Shown: in pieces, positions 11,826-22,765 of the stretch
How the letters are laid out: each line of letters starts with the position of its first letter
How positions within the stretch are numbered: the stretch's first letter is position 1
The notes under the pieces: model-generated
What the model saw: only the letters and a program-made list of their open reading frames with translations
Database searches by the model: none
Told to the model about the DNA's origin: nothing
Program-made: the position numbers and the translations under genes
NCBI GenBank assembly: GCA_022496805.1
Contig: CM040091.1
Coordinates: 23,116,336-23,180,335 of the forward strand
Source: Pohlia nutans
Lineage: Eukaryota; Streptophyta; Bryopsida; Bryales; Mniaceae
Reading direction: 5' to 3'
DNA length: 64,000 bases

Positions 11826-13250
11826 CATAGAAAGATTTTTGCACATAGTTTTAAAAATGTACGTTCGATTGTGATTTTATCCAAGTTTGGATACGTTTTG
11901 AAGTTGTTACGGGGCTTTGAAGTTTCTGCAATTGGCCGAAGGCCGTCCGCGAATCGAACGGTCAACCACCAAATGCGTGGAGACGGCCGTTGGCCGACCG
12001 CACATCAGGCAGCCAAGCGCCGTCCGTCATCGCGGCCGTCCGATCTGACGGCCTGCAAGGCTTTGAGAAGGCCGTCCGAACCTTCAGAGGCCCATAACTT
12101 TGTCAAAACGTATCCAAATTGGGCTTATGAGATGTTTTTTGGCATCTACAGAAAATGAAGATGCCAGAAAACATCTCATAATCTCAATTTGGATGATTTT
12201 TGAGGAAGTTATGAGGCTCTAAAGGTTGGTTGGCGGAGAAGTTACCCACAAGTCGTCCGATTAGGCGGACAACCGCCGCTGTCCGTCACATCCCAGTCGG
12301 ACGGCCGCCGCCCAGGCAGCTGACCCCTCCCTCTCCTTCCACTGTCCCTTCTCCCTTATCTTCCCAACTTCCTCTCCTCCCCAACTCCTTCCCCTCCCTA
12401 ACTCCCTCACTTTCTTGGCAGAACAAAGGGTCCTTCAAACTTTTTGTTTCAGGACGTGCAATCTTGCACGTGTAGGCCAAATCGGGAAATTTCTGACACG
12501 TGCATTAATAGTCAAAAGAATGTCCAAAAGATTCTCTGGCGGAAAGGACCGAATCTACTCCGGGTAGGGGTATAGTTATAGGCATACGTTTAAACTATTG
12601 AACTTAATAGTTTCCTTTTTAAGTTTTTAATTAAAGTTTCGAGATGGTGGTGAGAAATTAAGTTATTAGAGAGAAACAAAGGAATGAAATTTGGAGGGGG
12701 GGGGGGGGTGGTAGATGGAAATTACAAACGAAAGATGGAGCAATAATATTAAATAGGAGGGAAACTTGGAATTAAAAAAATAAAATAAAAAATGGGAGAT
12801 AAAGAAGGTAAGTAAGGCGGGGATACAAGATTTGGAAATTACATTTCAAATATAATAAGATGGGGGTTGAAATTGTGTGGGGGGAGGGGTGACATGTTAA
12901 TTAGAATTGGACGATAGTAAATTAGAATTAGAAGTTAGGTTGGTGACAGGAATTAAAATACGAGGGATGGTAGATAGGAATGAAAATGCGAAAGGGGGGG
13001 GGGGGGGGGAGTAGAGGAGGAACTGAAAAACAAGGACCGAGTCATGTCAGAAGGGTGGAGGTTAAAATATCGAGGTTAGATGAGGGGATGGGATTAGGAA
13101 ATCATAATTTAAAAATATTAGACGGAGATTGAAAGTGTGTGAGGGGGGAGGTACATGTTTATTGAAAATGAGGGATGGTAAATTGGAATTAGAAGTTGGG
13201 GACGGTATGCGGGAATTAGAAAACGAGGGATAGTATATTAGAATTAGAAG
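11826..13250. repeat. Inner inverted repeat, left arm
   Basis: It matches the reverse complement of 14055-15453 with very few differences; for instance an 81-codon frame at 12230-12475 recurs on the minus strand at 14842-15087 with one residue changed. The arm starts with CGGACG/CCGTCC-rich sequence. It also holds a small hairpin at about 12115-12193 (GAGATGTTTT...AAAACATCTC) and then becomes strongly purine-rich. The encoded proline-rich frames are repeat-borne and not supported as genes. Confidence 0.85.
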
Positions 13251-13480
13251 TCGAGTATGGTAGACGGGATTTAGTATATGGAGGATGGTGGATAGGAATC
13301 AAAATTGGGAAGTCATAGAGGAGGAATTTTAAAATGAGGTCCGAGTTGGTTTTGAAATTTTCAAAGGTAATTAAATTGAGGGGACAGATGTTGAAAATTA
13401 CATTTTGAAGATAGTATATGGTAATTGAAATTGTGGGTGGCGGGGAAGATGGAAATTAAATTTGGGGGATGTTAAATTAA
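12640..13480 (+). repeat. Purine-rich tract with poly-G runs
   Basis: The plus strand is overwhelmingly A and G, with G runs at about 12698-12709 and 12995-13011. The mirrored arm at 14050-14660 is correspondingly pyrimidine-rich. Within the tract, units like GGGATGGTAAATTGGAATTAGAAGTTGGG recur loosely. Confidence 0.75.
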
Positions 13481-13539
13481 GACAAGAAGTATCAATTCTT
13501 TTTAAATGAGTACCTACTTTGAGATAGAATGGACAAATA

Positions 13540-13543
13540 AATA

Positions 13544-13583
<40 letters not shown>
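13540..13583. repeat. AT dinucleotide repeat
   Basis: About 20 TA units in the unique centre of the palindromic element. Confidence 0.9.
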
Positions 13584-13585
<2 letters not shown>

Positions 13586-14054
13586 TATATATCTTTAATT
13601 ATTGTTTCAAAATCATCGAAGCATTTACTTGGAGAATTGAAGTGATTTAATAGAATCATGTCAATCATTGTACAATAGATGTGCATACATTTCTTTTCCC
13701 TTAATCTTATAAATCTCTATTTTTTATAGTATGTGCCTTATAAAAAATAAACGCTTAAATTTTAAAACGCACAAATCCCTTGTAACATGCAAAGGACTCA
13801 TTTGTTGTATATAGCCATCCATTCTAAGTTTTATATTTTTCTCTTACAATATTCTCCTAACATTTACATTGGAAATTAAATATATTCATGATCCACATAT
13901 ATTTTGTATTCAATGGAAATGGTCAGTTTTGCTCACACATTTGTATTCCGTTACTCTTTTTTAAATGAAATTTCCAATGTTGTTTATCATAAAATATACA
14001 TTCCATTTAACATCTCCGACTTCTTATTCTAGAACATACTATCCCCTGTATTTA

Positions 14055-15453
14055 AATTTCTATATCCCATCCCCCACTTCTAATTCTAATATACTATCCC
14101 TCGTTTTCTAATTCCCGCATACCGTCCCCAACTTCTAATTCCAATTTACCATCCCTCATTTTCAATAAACATGTACCTCCCCCCTCACACACTTTCAATC
14201 TCCGTCTAATATTTTTAAATTATGATTTCCTAATCCCATCCCCTCATCTAACCTCGATATTTTAACCTCCACCCTTTTGACATGACTCGGTCCTTGTTTT
14301 TCAGTTCCTCCTCTACTCCCCCCCCCTTTCGCATTTTCATTCCTATCTACCATCCCTCGTATTTTAATTCCTGTCACCAACCTAACTTCTAATTCTAATT
14401 TACTATCGTCCAATTCTAATTAACATGTCACCCCTCCCCCCACACAATTTCAACCCCCATCTTATTATATTTGAAATGTAATTTCCAAATCTTGTATCCC
14501 CGCCTTACTTACCTTCTTTATCTCCCATTTTTTATTTTATTTTTTTAATTCCAAGTTTCCCTCCTATTTAATATTATTGCTCCATCTTTCGTTTGTAATT
14601 TCCATCTACCACCTCCCCCCCTCCAAATTTCATTCCTTTGTTTCTCTCTAATAACTTAATTTCTCACCACCATCTCGAAACTTTAATTAAAAACTTAAAA
14701 AGGAAACTATTAAGTTCAATAGTTTAAACATATGCCCATAACTATACCCCTACCCGGAGTAGATTCGGTCCTTTCCGCCAGAGAATCTTTTGGACATTCT
14801 TTTGACTATTAATGCACGTGTCAGAAATTTCCCGATTTGGCCTACACGTGCAAGATTGCACGTCCTGAAACAAAAAGTTTGAAGGACCCTTTGTTCTGCC
14901 AAGAAAGTGAGGGAGTTAGGGAGGGGAAGGAGTTGGGGAGGAGAGGAAGTTGGGAAGATAAGGGAGAAGGGACAGTGGAAGGAGAGGGAGGGGTCAGCTG
15001 CCTGGGCGGCGGCCGTCCGACTGGGATGTGACGGACAGCGGCGGCTGTCCGCCTAATCGGACGACTTGTGGGCAACTTCTCCGCCAACCAACCTTTAGAG
15101 CCTCATAACTTCCTCAAAAATCATCCAAATTGAGATTATGAGATGTTTTCTGGCATCTTCATTTTCTGTAGATGCCAAAAAACATCTCATAAGCCCAATT
15201 TGGATACGTTTTGACAAAGTTATGGGCCTCTGAAGGTTCGGACGGCCTTCTCAAAGCCTTGCAGGCCGTCAGATCGGACGGCTGTGATGGCGGACGGCGC
15301 TTGGCCGACGGCCGTCGCCAGACATTGGGCGGTCGGCCGTTGGCCAGTTGCAGAAACTTCAAAGCCCCGTAATAACTTCAAAACGTATCCAAACTTGGAT
15401 TAAATCACAATCGAACGTACATATTGAAAACTATGTGCAAAAATCTCTCTATG
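14055..15453. repeat. Inner inverted repeat, right arm
   Basis: This is the reverse-complement partner of 11826-13250. The G runs of the left arm appear here as shorter C runs (for example at 14319-14327), showing homopolymer drift since the arms last matched. Confidence 0.85.
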
Positions 15454-16789
15454 CCAAGGCATGTTGTATACCAAGTATTTTTGTCCACAGAATATGCTGT
15501 GTTTAGAATAGTATTGACACAATTTACTTAAGGAACAAGGAAATGGATTCATTTATGTTGAAGTGAATTTTATGTTTTTTCAAAGCAACTCAACAAGTTT
15601 TGAAGTAGTGCATATTTTGAAGTGGCATAAAAATTTATCTTTGTATTGTTCGTAGGTTATATGAAGATATATTTTTTATTACAAATTTACAAAAAGGAAA
15701 TATCTTTTGAGTAAATTAGCCTCTAAAGGACTATGTAGCCTCATTTGGAACTATTGAAAATTTACACAAGTCCTAATGACTTAATAAATCTTCATGGACT
15801 TTTCGTGAAATTTTCATGAAAATTAATTAAGATAGATCATTATGCTTTGTGTATAATGTTTTATTGCACGTGAACGCATCATCTCAATAAGTCTTGAAAA
15901 TATATAGTTTGCTAAAAACAAATAAAATTATATGTCAAAGCGTGCATCCCTTTTTAAATTATTGTAAACTTCAAATCATTTATAAGGTAGGTAGGATCTA
16001 CAGTGAAGAATAAAATGTTGGATAATTTTATTTTTAGCAATTGTATGACAGCTATGACAACAAAATCTGCATACAGAGATGGTATAAATAATATACGATA
16101 TATTTTTTTTGATTCAATTTTTTAGAATTTTCAATGACACAACTAAGATATTTCTTACTTACAAGAATGTCTCATCATTGGAATTGGTATTTTTCAATTT
16201 TGTATCAAAATTATTATCAATTGTAATTTTTGAGCCATTTGTACCTTCTTCTACTAGTCAAATGTTTATTGAATGAATATGAAATTTATTTTTAGCTATT
16301 TTCTTTTCCACCTAATCTCAATTGATTTTTCAACACAAGTTGTCAACACTTATAGCTTTAACGGATTTCATATATGTTTACTAATTTCATATATATTATT
16401 TTTATTATTTTTATATACACTACCACTTTCTTAGAAAAAAGAATTCAATAATTTGAAATATGATACGATTTTAATTTTTAAAGTTCAACTTCAAAAATTT
16501 CAAATTTCAAATTTAAAACAAAGAAGAAGAATTCAAAGGAAAACAAGGAGTAGGGAAACGGAGAGAAAGAGAAGAAGGGAGAGACAACATGAAGATGGGT
16601 TCCATTCCGACAAATATAGTTGTCGGAGAATTCAATATAAATCACATTAAATATAGGAACATTCTATGTTTGTAGTCTTGTACTTAAGACATTCCTCGAA
16701 AAACGTGGAGAATCTCAAAATAAATGTTGACTTTGACTGGAGAGAAAAATTAGAGTTGAGGTGAAGCAACACAACACTCAATCCTCTAG

Positions 16790-17190
16790 TTCCAAAAACT
16801 TGACGCCTTCCGCCGTCCGCTTGGCGCGTCCGATCGGGTCGTCCACCGTCCGTCCATTGTCGTCCTCGAAGAGTTGTGTCCGATGAATCCCCGTCCGCCC
16901 ATTCTCCAAAAGCAACATCCGATCCGTCGCCGTTCGACCTTGTTCTAAAAGATGCGTCCGATTGGGCCGTCCGCCATCCGATGCCCTCCTCCAAGCGTCC
17001 GAACAGATTGTCTGTCCGCCGTCCTCCAAGAGCCGCGTCCGATTGGGCCGTCCTCAAAGCGGACAATTTTTACCCTACGGCCGGACCACCGGACAGTAAA
17101 AGTAAAACATCAATATTTTTTGTAGTCATCGGACGCTGAAACCCGAACGTCCACGTCCGAACGTGTACGTCCGAGTCCGAGCGTCCGAAC
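16790..17190. repeat. CGTCCG-rich subterminal cluster of the 7.1-kb element
   Basis: Many CGTCCG/CGGACG units at irregular spacing precede the right terminus. The mirror cluster is at 10150-10450. Such arrays are where hAT transposases usually bind. The overlapping ORFs on both strands (16647-17066 and others) are by-products of the repeat. Confidence 0.8.
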
Positions 17191-17205
17191 AACCCTGTTT
17201 TAAGC

Positions 17206-18855
17206 ATGATTTTCTTTTTGATTTACTTCAGCATATTCTAGAGAAGTATAGATGCCTTAAATATGTTTATTTTGGCATTTTAAAAAGCCCATTTGGTACA
17301 CTAGAGTTGAAGTTATGAGCAAGATTCACCCCAAAAAAAGTAAGTCCGTCAAGCTTTGTATGATGTTTAAGAGTTAATTCTAATATATCCTTTCTTGTTT
17401 CAAATTATTGCATTCCATCCCTAAATTATTTTCACATTTTGTACTTTGTGAATGTTAGAGGTTCAATTATTCAATAATTAATATGACCTAAGCCACGATC
17501 ATTAGTCCGTTTACAAAAATTTGCAAAAAGAATTCTAGACCCTCGGGCTAACGAGCTTTTAGGCTCACTCATCAAGCTCACACGCTACCATTTCCATGTG
17601 CAATGTTGGGATAAGTATAGGCGTTGGTATTTCAAATCTATTTCATATCTTTCATAGATTTGAGATATCCTTACCAATGGATCTAGGATATGCTATATCT
17701 ATTAACTAAGGGTTATAATTCGGATACCATTCCCAACATTGACTGTGTTGTGGGCCTTCACACCATGATTGGCCAAAGGCCATAGTTTATAATATTTTAA
17801 TAACTCTTACATAATCCTTTCACCCAACCTTAAGTGGAGTAGTGCAAAGTCCATTGAAATGAAATGGTTAAGGTAGAAACACCTAATTGTGACAAATTTT
17901 AGAATTGGTCTTCATTTCAAAACACTTTTCTACGTGAGTCATAGATCACGGATTTCAAGATAAAGTGTCATAATTAGGTGCTAGTGTGAACCCGCCATGA
18001 ATATGAATAGCGGGACACATGTAGTATCGGGAACCTCACCTCGGCAAATGTACCCGATGGCTACATTCTACACGAGATAATACACGGGAGTTTCCGATAC
18101 AACATCCTAGCCATGAACAGCAATCACGACAAAGAGATTGATTGATTTGGGTTCATGACGGTTACATGAACACGCTGTGTGGAGGATGGCACTGAAGCTG
18201 GAGCGGTGAACTTTTGCATGCGCTAGACTGTGAGTGCAGCATGTAGCACAGGTCAGAAAGTCGATGCAGCCCCGTAAGCAGCGGGCAAGCAGCTGACGGA
18301 GCAGGACTAGGATTTTGCAGGCCTGGGACAAAGGCGACCAGATTGATCTGCGATCTGCCACCTCTGGTCCGGGAGTGCAGTTCCTCGCGCCGCTGGCATT
18401 CCCAATATAGAAATCCATTCGCCAGTTGGAGGGCGAGATGTTTCCTGCGTCCTCGGCCGCATGCTGTCTAAAAGCCCCTGGGGCCTGGGCTGCTCGTAGG
18501 ATAGAATCTGCCATTCGCGATCTCGTCTAGGATCTCCCACGCCCCACAGCATCTCAGCAATCTCTGTCCATACCCCGGTCCTTGGGGAAATTTTCTTTTC
18601 GTGCCTTTCCTGCATTCGTGCCGCAAATCATCAGCTGTTGCTCAGCTCTTACCGCGGCGTGCGTTTGCTCAGGCGCTCCTTGAACCCGACGTGATCCCGT
18701 TTTTGCCCCAAAGTTGGTGTTGGTGGCCTTGTACGCTTTCATTTCCGATCACTTGACTTTGTGACTTTTCCTGACAGCTCTGGCTAGCGACTGCGGCCGC
18801 GCTGTCTGTCAATTCCGCTTGCCGCGCTTCCCTTTGTATAATTTAGGCTCCGGCC
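17206..18855. other. Intergenic region upstream of the MADS gene
   Basis: No coding region is supported. A 101-bp inverted-repeat unit lies at 17880-17980 (CACCTAATTGTGACA and TGTCATAATTAGGTG). GC content rises from about 18100 towards the MADS start, and the antisense ORFs at 18107-18742 are explained by that rise. TATAATTT stands at about 18837-18844, too near the ATG to be a normal TATA box. Confidence 0.5.
17880..17980. repeat. Small inverted-repeat unit, possible MITE
   Basis: CACCTAATTGTGACA at the left and TGTCATAATTAGGTG at the right form a 15-bp imperfect inverted repeat over 101 bp. No clear target duplication was found. Confidence 0.45.
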
Positions 18856-20088
18856 ATGGGGGCCCGCAACGGCCTTGTGTTCAACATCGGACCTCACATC
18901 AAGAGTGATGCCTCGCGAGCCGCGACGTACAGCAAGCGGAAGAAAGGGCTGCTGAAGAAGGTCAAGGAGCTGTCCATCTTGTGCGGCGTGGATGTGGCCG
19001 TCATGTGCCACCACCCGCACATGGCCGGGGCGCCGCCTCTGCTCTGGGGCCAGCCCAATTTGGACTCTGTGCTCAGCCGTTACAAGGGCGTGGCGCTGGA
19101 GGAGCGCGAGAAGCGAAAGCTGGACAACACCACGTTCTTGCACAACCAGGTCCAGAAACTGGCCGCTGACCTGCAGCATCTCGAGGATCACAATCGCAAG
19201 CTGGCAGACCACTTGGAGAATTCTCTATGGGACGATCGGTTGAACTCTTACAGCGCCGCCGAATTGCAGCAAGTTGCAGGGCAAGTGCTGCGCAAGAAGA
19301 AGGAGGTGGCGGACCTGCTGGCCGTGTCGTCGGCGGCAGCAGCAGCAGCAGGAGGAGAAGGCGAGTGTAACCAACTCATGCAGCAGGACTTCAACCAGCT
19401 CACCCGCGCGGACCCGGTCGGGCACATGGGTGCCGTATCGTCAGGGTTCGTACTGCAGAGCGCGCACAACGATGTACAGTTGCCAGGGCAGGACCTACTG
19501 ATGCAACAACTCATCTGCCGAATGCCGGCGTTCCGCTCCGCCGACTGTAATAATGCACCCATGGCGGCATATCTGCAGTCTATCGTGATGGGAGCGGCGA
19601 TTCCAAACGCGGCCTTGTGCATGACGCCGCCGGGCGCCAAAAGCGACGAGCCGGCAGAGTCGGAGAATTCGATAGTGTCGGGGCGCAATGAATCTGAGCC
19701 CGAGATCATGGTAAGAGGAGCTTCGTCGTCCAGTCTGGTGAACCTGGACGCGCAGTCCATGTTCGCCGCCAAGGCCCTGGGCGCAGTGGATGCGCTGGAC
19801 GATGAATTCGGACCCATGGCCATGGATTCAGGGCCGGTGGACATGGCGCCCAGCTGGTACAGCACGGCCGTGGCCACGACGCCGACCGCGAGCGATGCCT
19901 CCGACACCTACTCGGCGGACGCAGCTGCCGCGGCGCATTCGCATGTCAAGATGCCCACCTTCACCACCGACATCTTCGACTTCTGGACGGATGGCATCGG
20001 CTTCGCCACTCCCCCGGCGCTCTTACAGTGTCAGCACAACCAGTCCCTGCAACCTGAAGCGCCCCTCTTGGTGCCGCACGTCAATTAA
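18856..20088 (+). CDS. Type I (M-gamma-like) MADS-box transcription factor
   Basis: This 410-residue intronless frame is much richer in G and C than its surroundings. Residues 20-50 carry the MADS core, with SKRKKGLLKKVKELSILCG followed by VDVAVM. The N-terminus, MGARNGLVFNIG, lacks the usual GRKK basic stretch. Residues 70-130 give the M-gamma-like continuation (VLSRYKG, then a charged coiled coil with TTFLHNQVQKL), and there is no K-box of the type II class. The rest is low-complexity, rich in Ala, Asp, Met and Ser. Type I MADS proteins bind CArG-like DNA, usually as heterodimers in the nucleus, and act in female gametophyte and endosperm in flowering plants; the role here is unknown. The ATG at 18856 is the first in frame with the MADS domain. 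A strong hairpin follows 54 nt after the stop. Confidence 0.88.
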   Translation: MGARNGLVFNIGPHIKSDASRAATYSKRKKGLLKKVKELSILCGVDVAVMCHHPHMAGAPPLLWGQPNLDSVLSRYKGVALEEREKRKLDNTTFLHNQVQKLAADLQHLEDHNRKLADHLENSLWDDRLNSYSAAELQQVAGQVLRKKKEVADLLAVSSAAAAAAGGEGECNQLMQQDFNQLTRADPVGHMGAVSSGFVLQSAHNDVQLPGQDLLMQQLICRMPAFRSADCNNAPMAAYLQSIVMGAAIPNAALCMTPPGAKSDEPAESENSIVSGRNESEPEIMVRGASSSSLVNLDAQSMFAAKALGAVDALDDEFGPMAMDSGPVDMAPSWYSTAVATTPTASDASDTYSADAAAAAHSHVKMPTFTTDIFDFWTDGIGFATPPALLQCQHNQSLQPEAPLLVPHVN

Positions 20089-20141
20089 CTTTGTCGAGCC
20101 ACGATCGGAACAAGGTGGCAGGCCTGTGACTTTGTTTCTCA

Positions 20142-20184
20142 ATGCATGCGGTTCCTCAGGCTCTGTCTGAGGAACCGCATGCAT
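20142..20184 (+). terminator. Perfect 18-bp stem hairpin in the MADS 3' region
   Basis: ATGCATGCGGTTCCTCAG (20142-20159) and CTGAGGAACCGCATGCAT (20167-20184) are perfect complements with a 7-base loop. It begins 54 bases after the stop codon and would sit in the 3' UTR. Plant genes do not use intrinsic terminators, so a structural or mRNA-stability element, or chance expansion of a palindrome, is more likely. The feature type used is only the nearest available. Confidence 0.7.
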
Positions 20185-20784
20185 ATAATGTCTACTGTAT
20201 ATACTGTTTATACATATAATAGTTTCCCCAGGAAGCCTCCTTAGTAAGGATCGATCGCTTTGTTCCCTTCGCATAGTTTCATATCATTCTCCTAGCTGTA
20301 CTACGTCTGTTACATGTTTGTATATATTCACATATGTAGCTCCCATCTGGATGCTAATAGGATTCTCGTCCACTCGGCGTAATTAAGTTTAAGTTTTGCA
20401 CTGTTCATGTGCGGAGATACCTTGAAGTTTTGACTCTACAATGGAGAGTTGCTATTTAATTCCAAGATGCACTTTTTGTACCCATTTTTGGAGTGTTTCA
20501 TTGCTACTGGAACGATTTCCAACTCCTTGATGTTCCGTTTCCGTTTCAGTGAGCCAAATAACTCTCTTCTCATCTTTCTCCCACAATTATGGCCGTGCAT
20601 TACTTTGGAAGTCTGTCGTCACATCGCTCAGACTTTCACACCTCATTCTTCTTACTTAATGCCCAAGTCGAACTGTAGTACGCTACGATGCCTACTATTG
20701 TTTCTGTCCATGAACAATATCCTGTACTAGAACTCAGTCTCACCAGAACAAATCAAGGAAACATTTCATCAATGATCCACTTAA

Positions 20785-21383
20785 CCCGTAAACGTACCAG
20801 GGTGTCCCTGGAATTGACAGTTTGCGAAAAAGCATCATAAGTTTACTACTATTTAGAAGAATATTTTGGAAAATTTTGATAAACAAATGAAAGTTATGAA
20901 TTTTGAAATTTAGATTCCATCCGTACTGTTTGATTCATTAGTACTATCACCAATATTTAATTATAAAATTTGAAAGTTATAATCAAAAATCCCTTCTAAA
21001 TTTGATTACAAACAAAAATTTAATATTTTTTGAGTAAAACTTGTTTGAATGCATTTGAAATGAGATACTCTTAAACAAATTTTGAAATTTTGAAATTTTG
21101 AAATTTTTGTGTTTTTTAAATCTGTGACCTTATTTTTGCAAGGCCACTTTTGAACTACAATCAATGCTATTTTGGCTTGATCAACAACTTGACATACTTC
21201 TACATTTGCAATTTTCAAAAAATATGTACTCAAGTATGACTAAATCCAAATATTAGATAGGACAACAACTTGGTGAAGTATCTCCAAAAACTTGAAAGAC
21301 TTTTGATCCAAGCATTGATGAGAACGTGAGAAGGGTTTGATTCTATCAGTCGTCCACTTTCTGAACGCTCTGATGTTTAGGGG
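20785..21383. mobile_element. TTAA-flanked MITE, copy 3
   Basis: TTAA at 20781-20784 and 21384-21387 bound ends CCCGTAAACGTACC and, complemented, CCCCTAAACATCAG. The interior includes the family block with CATCCGTACTGTTTGATTCAT, also seen at 46750. It lies about 700 bp downstream of the MADS gene. Confidence 0.75.
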
Positions 21384-21387
21384 TTAA

Positions 21388-22204
21388 AGTACCAAAAATG
21401 AATAATTCAGGTAATGTAATGCACAATCTGCCGCTCCCTCTTGAATTGTAGTGAAGCTAAAGTTAATTCAGAAATCGTTCATGGAGCCCTTACGAAGAAT
21501 GACCAGCTGAGCTCATGCAGGACGGCAGCTGCCTTGTGAAATGTGAATAGGGCAAGCGTGTCCTGTCAAGCCCGGAGCCGCGGCATTGCTTGCATGAAGG
21601 TTAATACAATCACTTTCGTTTTCCTTCAATCTGTCAAATTGCCAAAAACTGGACGGTTGTTGTAGATCGACATACCTAAATGGTCATATATGTCAAAACA
21701 TTTCGTATTTCAAATTAATTGTGACCTCGATTGTGACACCCAAATGCAGAGACAGGCTCTGACAACTCGGAATGATTCTTCCAACAATAGAATTATAGTT
21801 TCAGACTTTGAAGCTCATAATTTCTCATTGACAATCGCCATGCATGATTTATGATTGATGGACAGATCAAGAGGCACTCTACTTAGTTTCAAGAAAATCG
21901 TTTTCAGGAGTTGTTTTTAGGATTTAGGGATTAGGGTTTGTATGAGAACCCTAAACCCTTCCAAGCAACATTTAGCTTGTATGAGACGCTTTGGCCAAGA
22001 TGGAATGGGAGAACAATTATTTGGAATCTTCATTCAAGACTGCTTTCCCTAAGGTATGTACAGTCTTACTGTATATCAAAAGAAAGCTCTTCAATCTGAG
22101 AATTATTGTCCATCTTAAACACTGACACAATTTGAGAGTCACTGTGTCTGTAACCACTGATTCAATAGATATCAGTGTGTGTGCAATTTGCATGTATCAT
22201 GAAA
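21388..22204. other. Intergenic stretch between MADS and Dof-like genes
   Basis: No coding region is visible. A few CCCTAAA-type words occur near 21940. Nothing else stands out. Confidence 0.5.
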
Positions 22205-22765
22205 TCAGCAGAACTCATAATCTATTGGGATGTTGCTAGTAATATCACATCTTTCTAAGTAGAAGGATTCCAGGAGTTCCAATGTGTCCGGGGTTGACAA
22301 TGGTGTTGTGGCTAAGTCCCGCTTCGGCTGATGTCCTGGTTTTGTAGAGCCGCCGGTATGGAGGAGATGCCTTTCATGGCCTTTACCCATCAAGCGCATT
22401 AATTTTGAATTTTTTTCCTGCAACTCGAACACTGGAAGCGGGGTTGCGCTGGAGAGTTGCTGTTGTAGTATTTGAATAGCGCATTGTCGGCCACGCCTCA
22501 ATGGCGGCATTGGCGGTGCAAACCCCGGAGTTCCTCGGGGTCCTTGTTCTTCGATCTCCTTTTGATATGTCTTGCCCCGCGCACGGTTGTAGAAGGGGCC
22601 CCAAGTAAAGAGTTTGTGGCAATTGGAACATTCGAAGCGCGGTTGGTCGAGCTTGTGGTTATTGTAGTACTTGAACTTGCTCTCCGTAAACCAATGCTGG
22701 CAATGGGAGCAAAGCTTTAGTTCTTGCTGCTCAAGCGGAGCTGGGAGCTCTTCTGTGACCACCAT
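22205..22765 (-). CDS. Dof-like zinc-finger protein (divergent)
   Basis: A 186-residue frame starts at the ATG at 22765. Residues 19-56 read as a Dof-type finger: C19-x2-C22, then SKFKYYNNHKLDQPRFEC with C46-x2-C49, then FTWG. The YYNN..L.QPR..C..C core is the signature of Dof DNA-binding domains, plant-specific factors recognising AAAG. The canonical spacing is C-x2-C-x21-C-x2-C; here the middle gap is 23, from two extra residues before KF. The basic segment after the finger is shorter than usual. The C-terminal half (Pro, Gln, Leu and Arg-rich) is not recognised. It may be a diverged Dof factor or a decaying duplicate. Upstream (22766-23326) is a gene-poor stretch that could hold the promoter. 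Confidence 0.6.
   Translation of the reverse strand: MVVTEELPAPLEQQELKLCSHCQHWFTESKFKYYNNHKLDQPRFECSNCHKLFTWGPFYNRARGKTYQKEIEEQGPRGTPGFAPPMPPLRRGRQCAIQILQQQLSSATPLPVFELQEKNSKLMRLMGKGHERHLLHTGGSTKPGHQPKRDLATTPLSTPDTLELLESFYLERCDITSNIPIDYEFC

Larger units (their letters stand above)
10140..17197. mobile_element. Palindromic hAT-like element, 7.1 kb
   Basis: The left end starts TAGGGTTGTCATTTCGGACG and the right end, on the complement, starts CAGGGTTGTTCGGACGCTC. It is flanked by TTTTAACC (10132-10139) and TTTTAAGC (17198-17205), a 7/8 match to an 8-bp target duplication. CAGGG ends, 8-bp duplications and repeated subterminal motifs (here CGGACG/CGTCCG) are hAT hallmarks. The two halves are inverted copies: an inner pair near 11826-13250 and 14055-15453 is almost identical, while the outer pair is more diverged. 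About 0.8 kb of unique sequence forms the centre. No transposase frame is present, so movement would need one supplied elsewhere, for example from the relative at 61916. Confidence 0.85.

Noticed and set aside
12230..12480. 81- and 64-codon ORFs duplicated in both arms of the palindrome
   Set aside because: Their near identity reflects the DNA palindrome; they overlap each other on opposite strands and lack any domain.
18107..18742. Antisense ORFs upstream of the MADS gene
   Set aside because: No recognisable domain; they coincide with the GC-rich upstream region.
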